From contig JAJEKV010000010.1 in NCBI GenBank assembly GCA_021234155.1, forward strand, positions 6,668,871 to 6,732,870: a stretch of 64,000 nucleotides of DNA, written 5' to 3'. A program made the position numbers and the translations under genes. The notes beneath the pieces are model-generated. The model was not told the origin of the DNA. It made no database searches and saw only the letters and a program-made list of their open reading frames with translations. This stretch comes from Isoetes taiwanensis (lineage: Eukaryota > Streptophyta > Lycopodiopsida > Isoetales > Isoetaceae). Every line of letters begins with the position of its first letter. The stretch's first letter is position 1. Of the stretch, positions 34,074-44,941 are shown piece after piece.

Positions 34074-36324
34074 TGTGACGTTCCAGGGGAATATACGCTA
34101 TAAATACCATGGAATAATTTAAGGGCTAAACTTAGCTATTTGGCGATTTTTTAGCACATTTTTGAAAAAAATTGGCTAAAGTAAATGGAAAAAATTGGAA
34201 AAAAAATTATAATTTTAGCTTAACTTTTTCGGGACTGCATCAACCCTAGAGCTCTTTAGCCAAACGCTAGAAAGTAAGAGAGTGAAATTTTGTATTGTTT
34301 AGCTAAACCATAGAAACTTTTAGAATGAATTTCGGGCTAGTTTAGCTAATATCGTTCTAGTTTATAAGAAATATATGATTAGTAGTTTAGTTTCTAGCAT
34401 TATAAATTGATTTAAGTCATAGATTTTGCTAACTAGCATTATTTTATAATGTTTTCACAAAGAAAATGACTAAAATAAGTGGAAACAATTGAAAAAAAGT
34501 ATAGTAATTTCGCTTAATATTTTTCGTTGGCCACACCATAGAAATTTTTGGGATGATGTTTCGGTTAGTTTAGCTAAATGCTAGAAAGTATGAGAGGAAA
34601 AATATGTAGAGTTTAGCTAAACCACAGAAAGTTTTGGGATTAATATCGCGCGAGTTTAGCCAAAGTCATTCTGGCTAATAAGAAATATGCGATTAGTAAT
34701 TTATTCCCTGATAAATACATATATTCCTGGACCCGTCACCATACAAGTCTACATATATAGCCTTGTATACCATAGATTGTGGCACTAGGGGGATGACTAA
34801 GTTATTCATATAACTTAGCCAACCTTAGGTTAAGACCAATTTCCACGTGGCCTTAACCTATTGGGCACCCGCCACACGGACTTACCCTATTGGAGCCATG
34901 TGGCATAACATGTGAACCCTAACCTATAAAGGCCTAAACCCTAACCCTAGGCCTCTTTTCTGGCTCCAGCAGTCTGGGAACCTTCTTCGCGCTCGAAACT
35001 CCGTTTCGAGAACCGTCTGCTGTGGCACAGCATAGCATGACAGCCCCCAGAGCATGAGCGCATCAGCAGGAGTGGGAGCTACCTCGAACACTTCGAAGAC
35101 TATGGAGACGCCAGGATTGGAAGGGAGTGCTTCTGGAGCAGGTATGTAGGGTAGCGATCATAGTAGTTCATCTGGAATTAGCATTCCAGATGAGTTAGCA
35201 TCTTGTACCTAAGGTAGAGCCATCCTAGAACCCTCATTCATCATCTTGAACCCTAATCAAGGAATCCTAACTGTAAGTTAGATATGTATGATTAGGTTAA
35301 GATGTTCATATGATTATATGATATGATGTTATGTGATGTTGGTTGATCATGTTTGCTCCTCTTGTATTGGGAAGGGGGGTAGAGACCTAGAGCTATATGT
35401 AGTATGCTCCTAGTGTAGATCCCTTAGTTCCTATTAGTTGCGGCCTGTGCATAGGAACCCACCGGGCTATGGAGGCTATGATGTGACTCAGCACTACACA
35501 ACGGGGCTAGAGGCAATGCGGAGGGAGGATCCCTGCCGAATGGGGGCTACGGGGGATCCCATAGTGGGCTAGGCTTATGGTGGGTCACTTAGGTGTGGGC
35601 GAGCATGGGTCTATCACCTCCCAGGGCGATGGTGTCGCCATGCCTCAAGAGTTGCAAGTGTGTCGGCTTGGCTCTTGTTTTGGGAGGTTCATGGTGCACG
35701 AATGGGTGTGTCGCCACGATTCTCTAGCCGCCTGTGGAACCTCTAAACCCCGGAAGGGGAGATGCAACCCTTCCTGCCTCGGGACGACCAGGGGAGATGC
35801 AACCGAGTAGTCCCCGATGGGTGATGCCATGGGATTGCGTATCCGGAAGGCTAGAGTCATGCCAGAGCCTGATTGAGCCCATCTGCAAAGTATGCACAGG
35901 AGGGGCGGATGGAGTGGTCAACCCTAGCCATTGTCTTATGCCAGCCCTCGCCATTGCCATGACTCGGTCTGCTCTATCTTGAGGCCTAGCCGGTCAGTCG
36001 TCCTCCTTACGAGTCTGAGCCATGGGTAGGAGCTCTTATGTTTTATGGTTTATGATTATCTTCTTTGCTCTTACGGATATGGGATGGACTACCCTTCGAG
36101 GTAGTATGTTGTATTGTTATTGCTAGTTCTGACGTTGTTTATGCTTCCGCTGTGATAGGAGCCCATAGGGGAAGGGCGCGCAAGACACCTTCGTGTCCCC
36201 TGCCCGCACTAGGATTCTCTCAGAGTGCGGGTTAGACGAAGGGCCCATGCGGTTGATGGACCGGATGGGGGATTTCCTGCCGAGTGTACGGCCGGGCGCC
36301 GTATATTTAGCAGGGAGCGTCACA
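34074..36324 (+). repeat. 2.25-kb LTR of a second retrotransposon family
   Basis: It starts TGTGACGTTCC and ends GGAGCGTCACA, so the ends are a TGTGACG...CGTCACA inverted repeat with the TG...CA of LTRs. A primer-binding site follows immediately. The minus-strand LTR at 43,268-44,924 has the same ends and shares an internal block (tgcacaggaggggcggatgg at about 35,890). A TATA box (CCTATAAAGG) lies near 34,924 next to a telomere-like ctaaaccctaaccctagg. It inserted directly behind the TATA box of the 25-34 kb element. No second, same-strand LTR is found, so the element is incomplete or a recombined remnant. Confidence 0.8.
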
Positions 36325-36325
36325 A

Positions 36326-36337
36326 TGGTATCAGAGC
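36326..36337 (+). other. Primer-binding site (initiator tRNA-Met)
   Basis: TGGTATCAGAGC one base after the LTR end is the classic plant LTR-retrotransposon site complementary to the 3' end of initiator tRNA-Met. It fixes the LTR's orientation as plus strand. Only about 80 bp of internal sequence follow before a different element begins. Confidence 0.85.
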
Positions 36338-38436
36338 AATGTTCTTGGTTGACCAAGAGCTAGCCCTGACCATATCCCTGAATAGGTAGACTAACTGGCC
36401 TAGCTAATGAATGGAATGAGAATTCCAGTCTTGAACCGCGAAATGGGAGAAAATTTTTTTCCATTAGTAGGGTCGTAATTAGATTAAGTATAGTCTAAGT
36501 GGTGGAAATAATATAGTCAAAAGAAACCTTCTAGTAAATTTGAGCTCAAGTTGTTTATGAACAGCACCTTTTAAGCGAAAAATTGAATGAGAAATCGCTC
36601 AAAATAAAGCTTGAAAGAAATGGCGTGAAATGACCACTACTTGGCCCAAAAAGGAATTAGGAAATTTTGAGAAATAGTTAAGTGATTAGGGGAAGTACCT
36701 TAATTATTAACCCATAGTTATAATAAAATTTACTCTTAAGAAAAAGTAGCTAATAAACCTATAGAAGTGCCCCTACTCCTTAGAAGTTCCCAAATAGTAT
36801 CTTGAACCTTCCCTTTACCCTTGTAAGGCGAATTATAAGCTAATCTCCGAAGCTGCCATAAGAGTGTCCACCGAACGAACAGCCGACGAGATCGATCCAA
36901 AGGATCCAAAGGAGGCAAGATCGCTCGAAGAGGCCACCATCAAGGAAGCTAAGCTGTTGGGAGGACCAAACAAGTAGCTAGGAAGGTTGGAAGCTCCAGC
37001 TTGCACCGGAACGTTGAAGCACTCACGGTGGGCGGCGACAAGCAAATTCTTGAGGCCCCGCGACCTAGGCCAGACGACGAACTTAGCCACTCAAGCTCTT
37101 CAGACGAATCGTTTCACTCGTGGAGGAGCAACGACTTAGCACTTCAGGTGAATGATTGCAAGGCTCGGGGGAAATTGAGATCGTGTGTCTGTTTCTGGCA
37201 GAGGAAGAGCAAGTAGCGAGAGCAACCTCGGCAACAGGAGCAACCCCAGCAAAAGGGAGAGCAGGTGAAGAGCAAGTAGCAAGAGCAACTTCGACAGTAG
37301 GAGCAACCGCAACACCAGGAAGAATAGGGGATCAGCAAGCAGTAGGAGCAATCTCGGCAATACGAGCAACCCCAAATGCGTGAACAAAGAAGAAGGGGGA
37401 GCGAGCAATCAATGCAGAAGAAAAGGAAGGAAGAGACACAGGCAAGGAGAGAACCACAACTAGACGAACGGGAGGAGGATGAGCCCGAAGAAGAAGGACC
37501 ACAACAACAAGAGGAGGGAGCAAGAGGCTAAAGAAGAAGAGGAGGAGGAGGTCAAGAACGACGCGACCTTACGCCCATGCCATATCCAATGCAAATTCAA
37601 GGAGGGCAACATCACCGAGAAGCTACTTAAAGCTCAAGCAAGATATGGAGTACGAGAAGAAGAAGGCAACATGCAAGAATTATCTCCGCCAATGGATCTG
37701 ATAAGGTAGCCGACCAGGGTGGAAAAGCTAGCCTCCACCGCCTCGACTCGATTCCCCGAAGAAGGTCTGCCATGGGCCAAATCCTCAAAGACAAGAGAGC
37801 TGCCAAAGATATTCGACATTGCCAACAACAGACCGGTCGATGATCTAGAAACTCTCTTTTCGAGTGCCTACATCAAAGGTCTATTGAGGAGTTCAAGATG
37901 GGCTACGACTACTGAACCACATCAACGATGGCGGGATCTCGCCAGGAAGCGGCCAAAGCCGAGGAGGCCAAGATCTGCACCCTTGATGGTCCGGAGCCTC
38001 CGCAGGAGGCGTGAGAGGTGGAGCTGGTACAACGTTTTGAAGAAGGCAACCTCTGCGTGATCCATACCAAGCAGGCCCAAAGACCTCCATCCGGGAGAGG
38101 AGAATTAAAAGGAGAAGCCGTGAAGAGCCCTAGTCTAGCAAACTATATAAATATAAGTTTTTCCTGTACATTGTTTTACTCATTAGAAGTAAATTTACTA
38201 TAAATTAATTGCTTGTAGGATATAAAAATATTCTTGTATAAATTAATTGTAGTAGAATCCTTTGCATCTTACTTAAAATGCTCTTAATTGGCTAAGTAGC
38301 ATAGTCACTTGATTTAGGGCAAAATTGATCCAAATTTCGCACTAAAAGTTGCTAGAATGCTTAGAAATTGTCTAGAAATGCAGTGTAGCACTTTAAATTT
38401 GTTAAAAATGTCCAAAAATAGCTAGAATTGGCCAAC

Positions 38437-38703
38437 CCGGGTGAGACCGCGCCAAACGCGTCTGCGTTCGCGACGCAGAGGCCATCCGCACGGATTCACC
38501 CGGTTTGCCCATATTTGCACTTTTAGATATCTTTTTGGTATGAAATAAGTTGCTAGTTAGTTTAGAATTGGTCCAAATAGGCATTTTAGGATCTTATAGT
38601 TCCTGAAATTGTTGAATCTTGGCAAGAATCAAGGTACCAGGGTGAAACCGCGGCAAATGGGTGTGCGTTCTCAACGCAGGTGTCATTGGCGTAGTCTCAC
38701 CCG
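38437..38703. promoter_or_regulatory. Paired hairpins of an LTR-like region
   Basis: Hairpin one (38,437-38,503) has arms CCGGGTGAGACC and GGATTCACCCGG with an inner TCTGCGT-TCGCG-ACGCAGA stem. Hairpin two (38,637-38,703) has arms ccagggtgaaacc and gtagtctcacccg with an inner TGCGTT-CTC-AACGCA. They are 67 bp long and 200 bp apart, the same geometry as P4/P5, although the sequences differ. Confidence 0.6.
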
Positions 38704-38755
38704 TGTCATATGTTTGGAAGCCAAAATTTAGCAAAATTGCATTGAAAATGGCCTT

Positions 38756-38813
38756 AGTACATATGCTAGTCTTCTACCCTGCACAGTACATATGCTAGTC
38801 TTCTACCCTGCAC
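38756..38813 (+). repeat. 29-bp tandem duplication
   Basis: Two exact copies of the unit that begins agtacatatgctagtcttct and ends ccctgcac stand head to tail just after the second hairpin. Confidence 0.8.
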
Positions 38814-38882
38814 TGTAATGTCTTGTAGTACCTCATTCTAGCGTTTCAATCCATTTGAACCTCATCTTAAAAGAATTTCCAC

Positions 38883-38955
38883 AGTAGTGGGAATCGAACT
38901 TCCCACCCACAGGGTTGAACACCCCCAAACCCCCCCATGCCAACCACTAAGGGCG
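38883..38955 (-). ncRNA. tRNA-like sequence, possible SINE head
   Basis: On the minus strand TTAGTGGTTGGC resembles an RNA polymerase III A box and GTTCGATTC a B box, about 40 bases apart, followed by cccactactg. No full cloverleaf with a normal anticodon arm can be drawn, so I favour a tRNA-derived SINE head over a functional tRNA. Confidence 0.3.
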
Positions 38956-41229
38956 GGCATCGTTTATGTTTGAATTATAATTCTTAATTAAATTTAAGCT
39001 TTAATAATGTTAGATAATATTAATGGCCAAGCCTTAGACTTAGAACCAAGATCCTTAAGCTAGATAGAGACAACATCTGCACTCATCATAGCTTAGTTGT
39101 CGCTCTTATCTTGCTAAGTGTCTTCTTGTCTACATATAGGTAGTATAATTAAACATTTTTCTTAGAAACCCAGCTAGTTGCCAAGGCCTTAGAAATTGTT
39201 GTCACACGTTGGTATGGTACACCAACACACGTTATAGGTGCACTATCATCAAGTGTCTTCAGCCATGCCTTTGTATCATAGATAATTATCTAGGAATTCA
39301 TTCTAAGTAATTTAGTCTAGCCCACCAAGTATACCCAAAGTGAGTCTCCTTCTACCACCCCATAATAGTAAATAAGTACCTTTCTCAGGGTCAATTGAGA
39401 AAGAGTGGATAAAGGTATAAAAATAGGGTTTGTAGAGTAAATAGACATAAGTAATTGTTGTTATGGTAGTATTAGTTGCCTTGTGCACTTTAGGGCAGTA
39501 AAATAGGTCAAGAGAACCTTCGTTGCGGATCCTCGAGCCCCGACAGTGGAGACACCAGACAACATCAACAAATTGAAAGCAGAGGGCAAACTTATGGAGG
39601 AAACTTCAGCAAATCAAAGGCCAAGAGGGTGTACAGGGAAGGCCGAACACAAATAAGAAAGGGGAGCCTATTGGAAGGACGACTGCGACATCAAAATTAG
39701 ACATAAGAATTGCCAAGAGGGCTATCCAACATCCAATGGGCATCATGGCACTTACAAAATTGATTACATTAAGGGAGGAACACCTCCTAGTCAAGGATAT
39801 TCTCCAAGTGCCATATTGTCTCGAGGAACGGCCCCACATCGATGACTAATGTCACAACTACGCCACCAACAAGTAGACGTCTTCATCGACTTATGATATC
39901 AAGAGCCCTAAAGGATGAGACTGGACATACCTCGAGGAAGGGCAACTATCGCAGGTATACAAGCCATAGTAGTATCAGATCTAGACTCCAAGCAGACATG
40001 ATTTGACTAAGGAGGTATTACAAGCCAGCAAGAGTGGGCTCCTCACCAATAGGAATATGGCAAAACTGCAACAAATTTCTTCCTCATCAGCCCGATACTT
40101 CAGAGCAGCTGCATCAACCTCGACAGCACCATCTCAAGACCACGGCAACCTTCTACCTTAGAGATTGGAGGTCAAACTCCATCAAGAAGAGGCATCATGA
40201 GGGACCAAATACCAGCATTATTAATTGATCAGTCAAGATTAGTCCCTGCAGATGGATGCAAACAAACTTCGCTCAGAAAAAGAAGTTGCAAAGTTAGAAG
40301 TGGTAAAGCACTCGACATTGTCTTCAGCCTTATAGCAGCAGCATGTGGCCGCCAAAACGAAGAATCAAATCAACAAGGTAAACACAACAACATCAATTCA
40401 GGAGTAGAAGAATCATCCTCGAATCTCATAACCTCCAAGGCAGATGAGCGACACGAAAGATTCTACACAATGGTGAACATGACCTTCAAGCCTTTGGGAT
40501 GCAACACCGAGCCTTAGGTCGCCACTACATCAGCAAGTCCACTAAGAGGGATAATGTTAATGAAGGTAATCAGCATCAACATTAAGGACGAGCAGGGTCA
40601 GAATATGTTCAATGAAAGAAAGCAGGGCACTTGAATGATCATACAACAACTCCAAGGATACCAGATCCTTTTCAACAAATTATGGATCATCGCCTTGCTA
40701 CTCCAACGACTAACGACTACACCAGCTTTAAGCAAGCTAGAGGACCTATCAGATAGTTGAGTTTCTTAGAATTATGGGTGATAGCATCCATGATGGGATT
40801 GGGACGAAATTTCGAGTAGATTTTTTTTTGTCTTTTCTTTTAGAAAGATGGACCCAAGAATTGAGCAAAGCTTCAAGGATTGGGAAGAAAATGTATGGAG
40901 TACAATAATCGTATACATTGCTGGCAGATATCCAACTTATTGGAACCTCTTCGTGAGCTTGATCACCTTGCTAAGAAGGATTCAATAATAGGATAACCGT
41001 CGACCATGTGTATGACGAGTACTTCCGCAGCATAAGGAATAATCCGACCAAATGAAGGGAAGCAATCTAATAAGTCTGGCCAACTTCTTAGATAGCATCA
41101 ACTCAAAGGTGGGACTATTTCAAAAGGGCAATAAGTAAGGAAGGGGGATCCTAGAGTATAGATTAGATCTAAAACAAGAATAATTATCTAATCATATAGT
41201 TTTCTATGTGTGCCCAAAAGTAATGTCAT

Positions 41230-42383
41230 GCCGACTAAACTTGTGGCCATAGGATTTATGTAAGTAGTTCTTTAACTTGCAACCTTGCACCTCCTAGATG
41301 GCGGACATCTTTAAGAGCAAGACTCTTAAGTCTAAATCTAGGCCAGTAATTATGGCAAGGCCAAGTAATTAGCAGCACCAACGGAACAAGAGTCAAGTCC
41401 GACATCAACATTAAGCGGAGCAAAGTAGAGCATCGGCACCAATTACTTATGTGCATCGGCAACTATGACCTCATAATAGACATGCAATATTAAAGCCGGC
41501 TAAGGCAATAATTGATTATCATAAGCAAGAGATGTTATCGCAGCACCAAAAGGGCAAGTACCTTATAATTTAAGTTAAGGAAGTAACTCCAATCGTGCAA
41601 CGCATGTCAGTAAAGCAATTACTTAAGTATATCATGAGGAATGAGGTCGTACATAAGCTACAAGTTGTCGACCCCAACTACAAGAGTAAGAAGGAAGATG
41701 CTACTTTGAAACAGTTGCTTCGGCCAATTTCTAAGTTAATCAAGAAGTCCCATGATATACCTCCAGATGAAATTTGAGAGCTTTTGCTCTATAGAAGCAT
41801 ACAGTCTGAAATCACCCTTGCACAAGATGCAGAGCCGACCAGCAAAGCTCTTTATAGAATGAGCACTTCCGAGCTAGCAGAGCTCAAGAAGCAGTTCTAG
41901 GAGTTGACCGACTTGAGGATCCTTTCAGCCAGGATGTAAGTCTAAAGATGTATATCAACCATGGGAAGCTCAACAAGCAACGACATAATGGATCAGCCCC
42001 AAGAAGCAAGATTCTTTTGCGAAATCGACTTAAGCTCGGGCAATCAGCAAATAAGGATGAAGGGGGAAGATAATTATAAGACTCCTTCAGAACACGGTAT
42101 GGGCACTATGATTTCACAGTAATGCCCCTAAGTCTATGGAATGCTCCACCAACTTGTATGCATTTGAGGAACGACATCTTCGAAGATTCTTTGGATGATT
42201 TCTTCATCAATTCTCTTCGACGACATCGTGATCTACAGCAAATCAATGGAGGAGCATGCAGCCGTGGAGATGTTAAAACGTCGCCACTCATTGGCAAGCT
42301 TTTGAAGCAGCAATTTGCAATGCCATCTCCACTTCGGCAAGCGAATTCGGCAAGAAGATAGAAGAAGCCATCTCCTCCAACAT
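41230..42383 (+). pseudogene. Protease and reverse transcriptase remnants
   Basis: At 41,290-41,490 the protease region matches 28,690-28,900 phrase by phrase. At 41,595-41,777 a 60-codon frame (MSVKQLLKYIM, then SKLIKKSHDIPPDEI) is the counterpart of the linker at 29,004-29,180. At 42,090-42,260 YGHYDFTVMP and an FFDDIVIYSKS-like catalytic strand survive in shifted frames. Immediately after, the text jumps to a match of 30,500-30,570 (CNAIST...FGKKIEE), so the connection and RNase H were deleted. The RT active site is recognisable but the reading frame is lost. Confidence 0.8.
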
Positions 42384-42558
42384 TGTGACGTCCCCTACTC
42401 GTATACGGTGCACTCACCGTATACAAACAGGAGTTCTTCCCCCATACCAGCGCCATGCCGATACAGGGCCCTCCACATGACACTGCAACCGAGACGGGTT
42501 CCAGTGGGAAGAGTGAAGGGGTCATTTTACCCCGTCTCCCTCAGGGCCTACCTAGCTG
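42384..42558 (-). repeat. LTR fragment, minus orientation
   Basis: It is nearly identical to 43,268-43,440 (tgtgacgtcccctactcg, ccccgtctccctcagggcct) and ends abruptly at gcctacctagctg. This is the 3' end of the second LTR family, inserted into or joined to the RT remnant. Confidence 0.8.
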
Positions 42559-43267
42559 TCGATCTAGATTTGATGGGAAAAGCCTTATCATGTAAGGCTC
42601 TGTTCATGCATCTCTACATGAACGAACTCAATCATATTGCAATAACTCAAAGTGGCATGGTGCAACAAACATATTGACATTCTTGAAGAATTGAACACAA
42701 ATCTAAACAGAAAGTTTCGTTCCCTTTTTTATGGCTCCATTTCTCCACGTACGTTTTAGGTTTAGCTTGGGAAAATTAAGCCTAGAGACAGGAAACAGTT
42801 TTTAGTTGCAAGGAGATGGTTCAGGTTTCTCTACTTGTCTCTCCGTCTGTGGATAGCATTTAGTTAGCAGGCAATCGGTGGTCGTTTGGCAGTCAAATGA
42901 AGGTCCTTCAGTTGGTTGGATCTTGAAACTTGATCTTGATCCGGTTGCTTTAGTTTTCTTTGAAACCATAACTGATGACACAAAATTTCTGCAGTTCTGT
43001 TTTGGATGCTATTATGCTTGGTATAGTGATCGACATTGTTAATCCTTTCCAAGGACATGCTTGTTCTAAATACACGATCCCATATCACAGTTTTAAATCT
43101 GGGAAGATGTGAGGCAGTTTTGGATCCAAAAGTCCATATCATGGTCAAATGAAGGGCGTAGTTGAAATACGTGCATATGAGGGAATCTAATGTAGCATCT
43201 ATTGTTCATATTTTTATTTGATCATTGGCATGCACCAAAGTGTTAAAGGCCTTCTGAAAAAGAGCTG
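42559..43267. other. Spacer between two LTR copies
   Basis: No recognisable coding or repeat feature. Confidence 0.4.
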
Positions 43268-44924
43268 TGACGTCCCCTACTCGCATACGGTGCACTCACC
43301 GTATACAAACATGAGTTCATCCCCCATACCAGCTCCATGCCGATACAGGGCCCTCCACATGACACTGCAACCGTGACGGGTTCCAGTGGGAAGAGTGAAG
43401 GGGTCATTTTACCCCGTCTCCCTCAGGGCCTACCTAGCTGCAGAAGCGTAAACATACATGTCAGTATACAACATAATCACATATCCACCTCGAAGGGTGG
43501 TCCATCACATCTGCATAGACAAGGATGAGCACAATACATATGGGAAGTCCTACCCAAGGCTCAGACTCAAAGGGATGACTGACGGCTTGGGTCTCCAGAG
43601 TTCATTGCAGACAAAATTCATGGCAATGGATTTGGCTGGCATAAGAACATGGCTTAGGGTTGTCCACTCCATCCGCCCCTCATGTGCACACTTTGCAGAG
43701 TAGGCTGAAAAGTGTTGGGACCTGACTGTAGCCCGCTGGAGGCATAGCCAAGGGGGCTATTCCTGGGTTACATCTCCCCAGTTCCGATGGGGCAGGTAGG
43801 GATCTCTCCCTCCAGAGATCTACATGCTGACTCAAGGAGACTAGAGGGCCACTGCCCTTATTCGACTTGAACCCACTGGAGAGTGACGCATCACCCCACG
43901 GGTGTTGAGCCCATGCCTTGCCCACACTCAGTGGCAAGCCATTAGACCTAGTCCCAATGATCCCCGGTAGACATTACACACCAGAGGGATCGTTCAAGAG
44001 TCAGAACACGAACCTCTTTATAAGCCAGTCTGGCCCCTTCACCCACAACCAGGTGTGGCTCTTGTGCACAGGCCGCATCTATAGTGTGCTAGAGAGGCTA
44101 ATCTAGGAGCATCTACTACCAAGCTTTAGGTCTCTACCCCCCTTCCCAATACAAGGAGTTCATAGAGATACATCATCCATATACATCACAGAAGAACTAA
44201 AGAACTAGATCTAATCTATATCATAGAGTTAGGTTCTTTAGTTAGTGTCTGGTATCTTGAGATCTAGAGGGTTGTTATGGGCAATTTAATAGGCTAAACC
44301 TACTGATTCTATGACTGAATTATGGTTTAAGCTATTAAATTGCCTAAATACCTGATCCTTGAGTTGCTCCTCCTGACCTGAGTTCGACCATCCTGCTGAA
44401 CTGCTCGAATCAAGGGAAACTAATGGTGCAATTCTCTCAGACAGAGTCTGGGAGGCGGTTTTGGCTCTTGGAGCAGCCAAAACAGAGCTCTAAAACCCTA
44501 GAAACGAAAAATGGGCAAGTTAGGGTTTCCCTGGGGTTGGCTAGGGTTTCCAATTATCCCCTTTAGGCATGTGGGATAATTGGGAATGGGCCCACTTGCC
44601 TTTAATGGCTAGGTGGCAAAATGTGCCCACATGGAAAGGTGTGCACCTTAATAAATGTGCACATTGGTAAATGTGCACATTAATTGCACACTTGGGTATG
44701 GCCCACTTGGCATAAAGTGTCCACATGGGAAAATGTGCACCTAGATAAATGTGCACATGGGTAAATGTGCACATTAATAAATGCACACTCCTTGCAAGTT
44801 GCCCCCTAGGGGCTACCCGCCTGGCTATACGTCGACGTACACGTCAGTCGGGGTGGCGTGTACGCGTGACGGGGTAGTACAGTATACGTCCTGGGACCGT
44901 ATATTGTGCTGGAACGTCACATTC
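43268..44924 (-). repeat. LTR of the second family, minus strand, 1.66 kb
   Basis: The ends are TGTGACG at 43,268 and CGTCACA at 44,924. The internal block at 43,480-43,760 is the reverse complement of 316-560 and of about 35,885-36,040. A polypurine tract abuts the 44,924 end, so this is the 3' LTR of an element whose interior lies to the right. It is about 600 bp shorter than the 34,074 copy. Near 44,500-44,545 it carries AGGGTTT (telo-box) motifs. Confidence 0.8.
44600..44785. repeat. Short repeats around GTGCAC within the LTR
   Basis: Units such as aaatgtgcacat and gcccacatggaaa recur about eight times in 185 bp. They are confined to this LTR copy. Confidence 0.65.
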
Positions 44925-44941
44925 TCCCCACCTTGAACTGA
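44925..44941 (-). other. Polypurine tract next to the minus-strand LTR
   Basis: On the minus strand the sequence TTCAAGGTGGGGAGAA directly precedes TGTGACG, the usual place of the plus-strand primer. A second similar tract (CCAAGGTGGGGAGACC) lies about 40 bases further inside. Confidence 0.7.

Larger units (their letters stand above)
36400..42383 (+). mobile_element. Strongly decayed relative of the 25-34 kb Ty3/gypsy element
   Basis: The start (cgcgaaatgggagaaaattt at about 36,437) resembles the region after integrase at 31,553. Then come an acidic/Gln-rich degraded ORF region with local repeats (37,180-37,560), an LTR-like part with paired hairpins (38,437-38,703), unreadable gag-like sequence (about 39,500-40,950), and protease and RT remnants (41,230-42,383). 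The order would fit the end of one element, an LTR, then the start of another. I looked for a histone fold in 36,800-38,100 and did not find one. Confidence 0.55.

Noticed and set aside
38883-38955. Functional tRNA gene
   Set aside because: Only A- and B-box-like motifs are present; I could not draw a full cloverleaf with a normal anticodon arm.
42384-44924. One complete LTR element between the two minus-strand LTR copies
   Set aside because: The left copy is only 175 bp, the 710-bp spacer has no primer site or polypurine tract, and the real polypurine tract is at 44,925, outside this interval.
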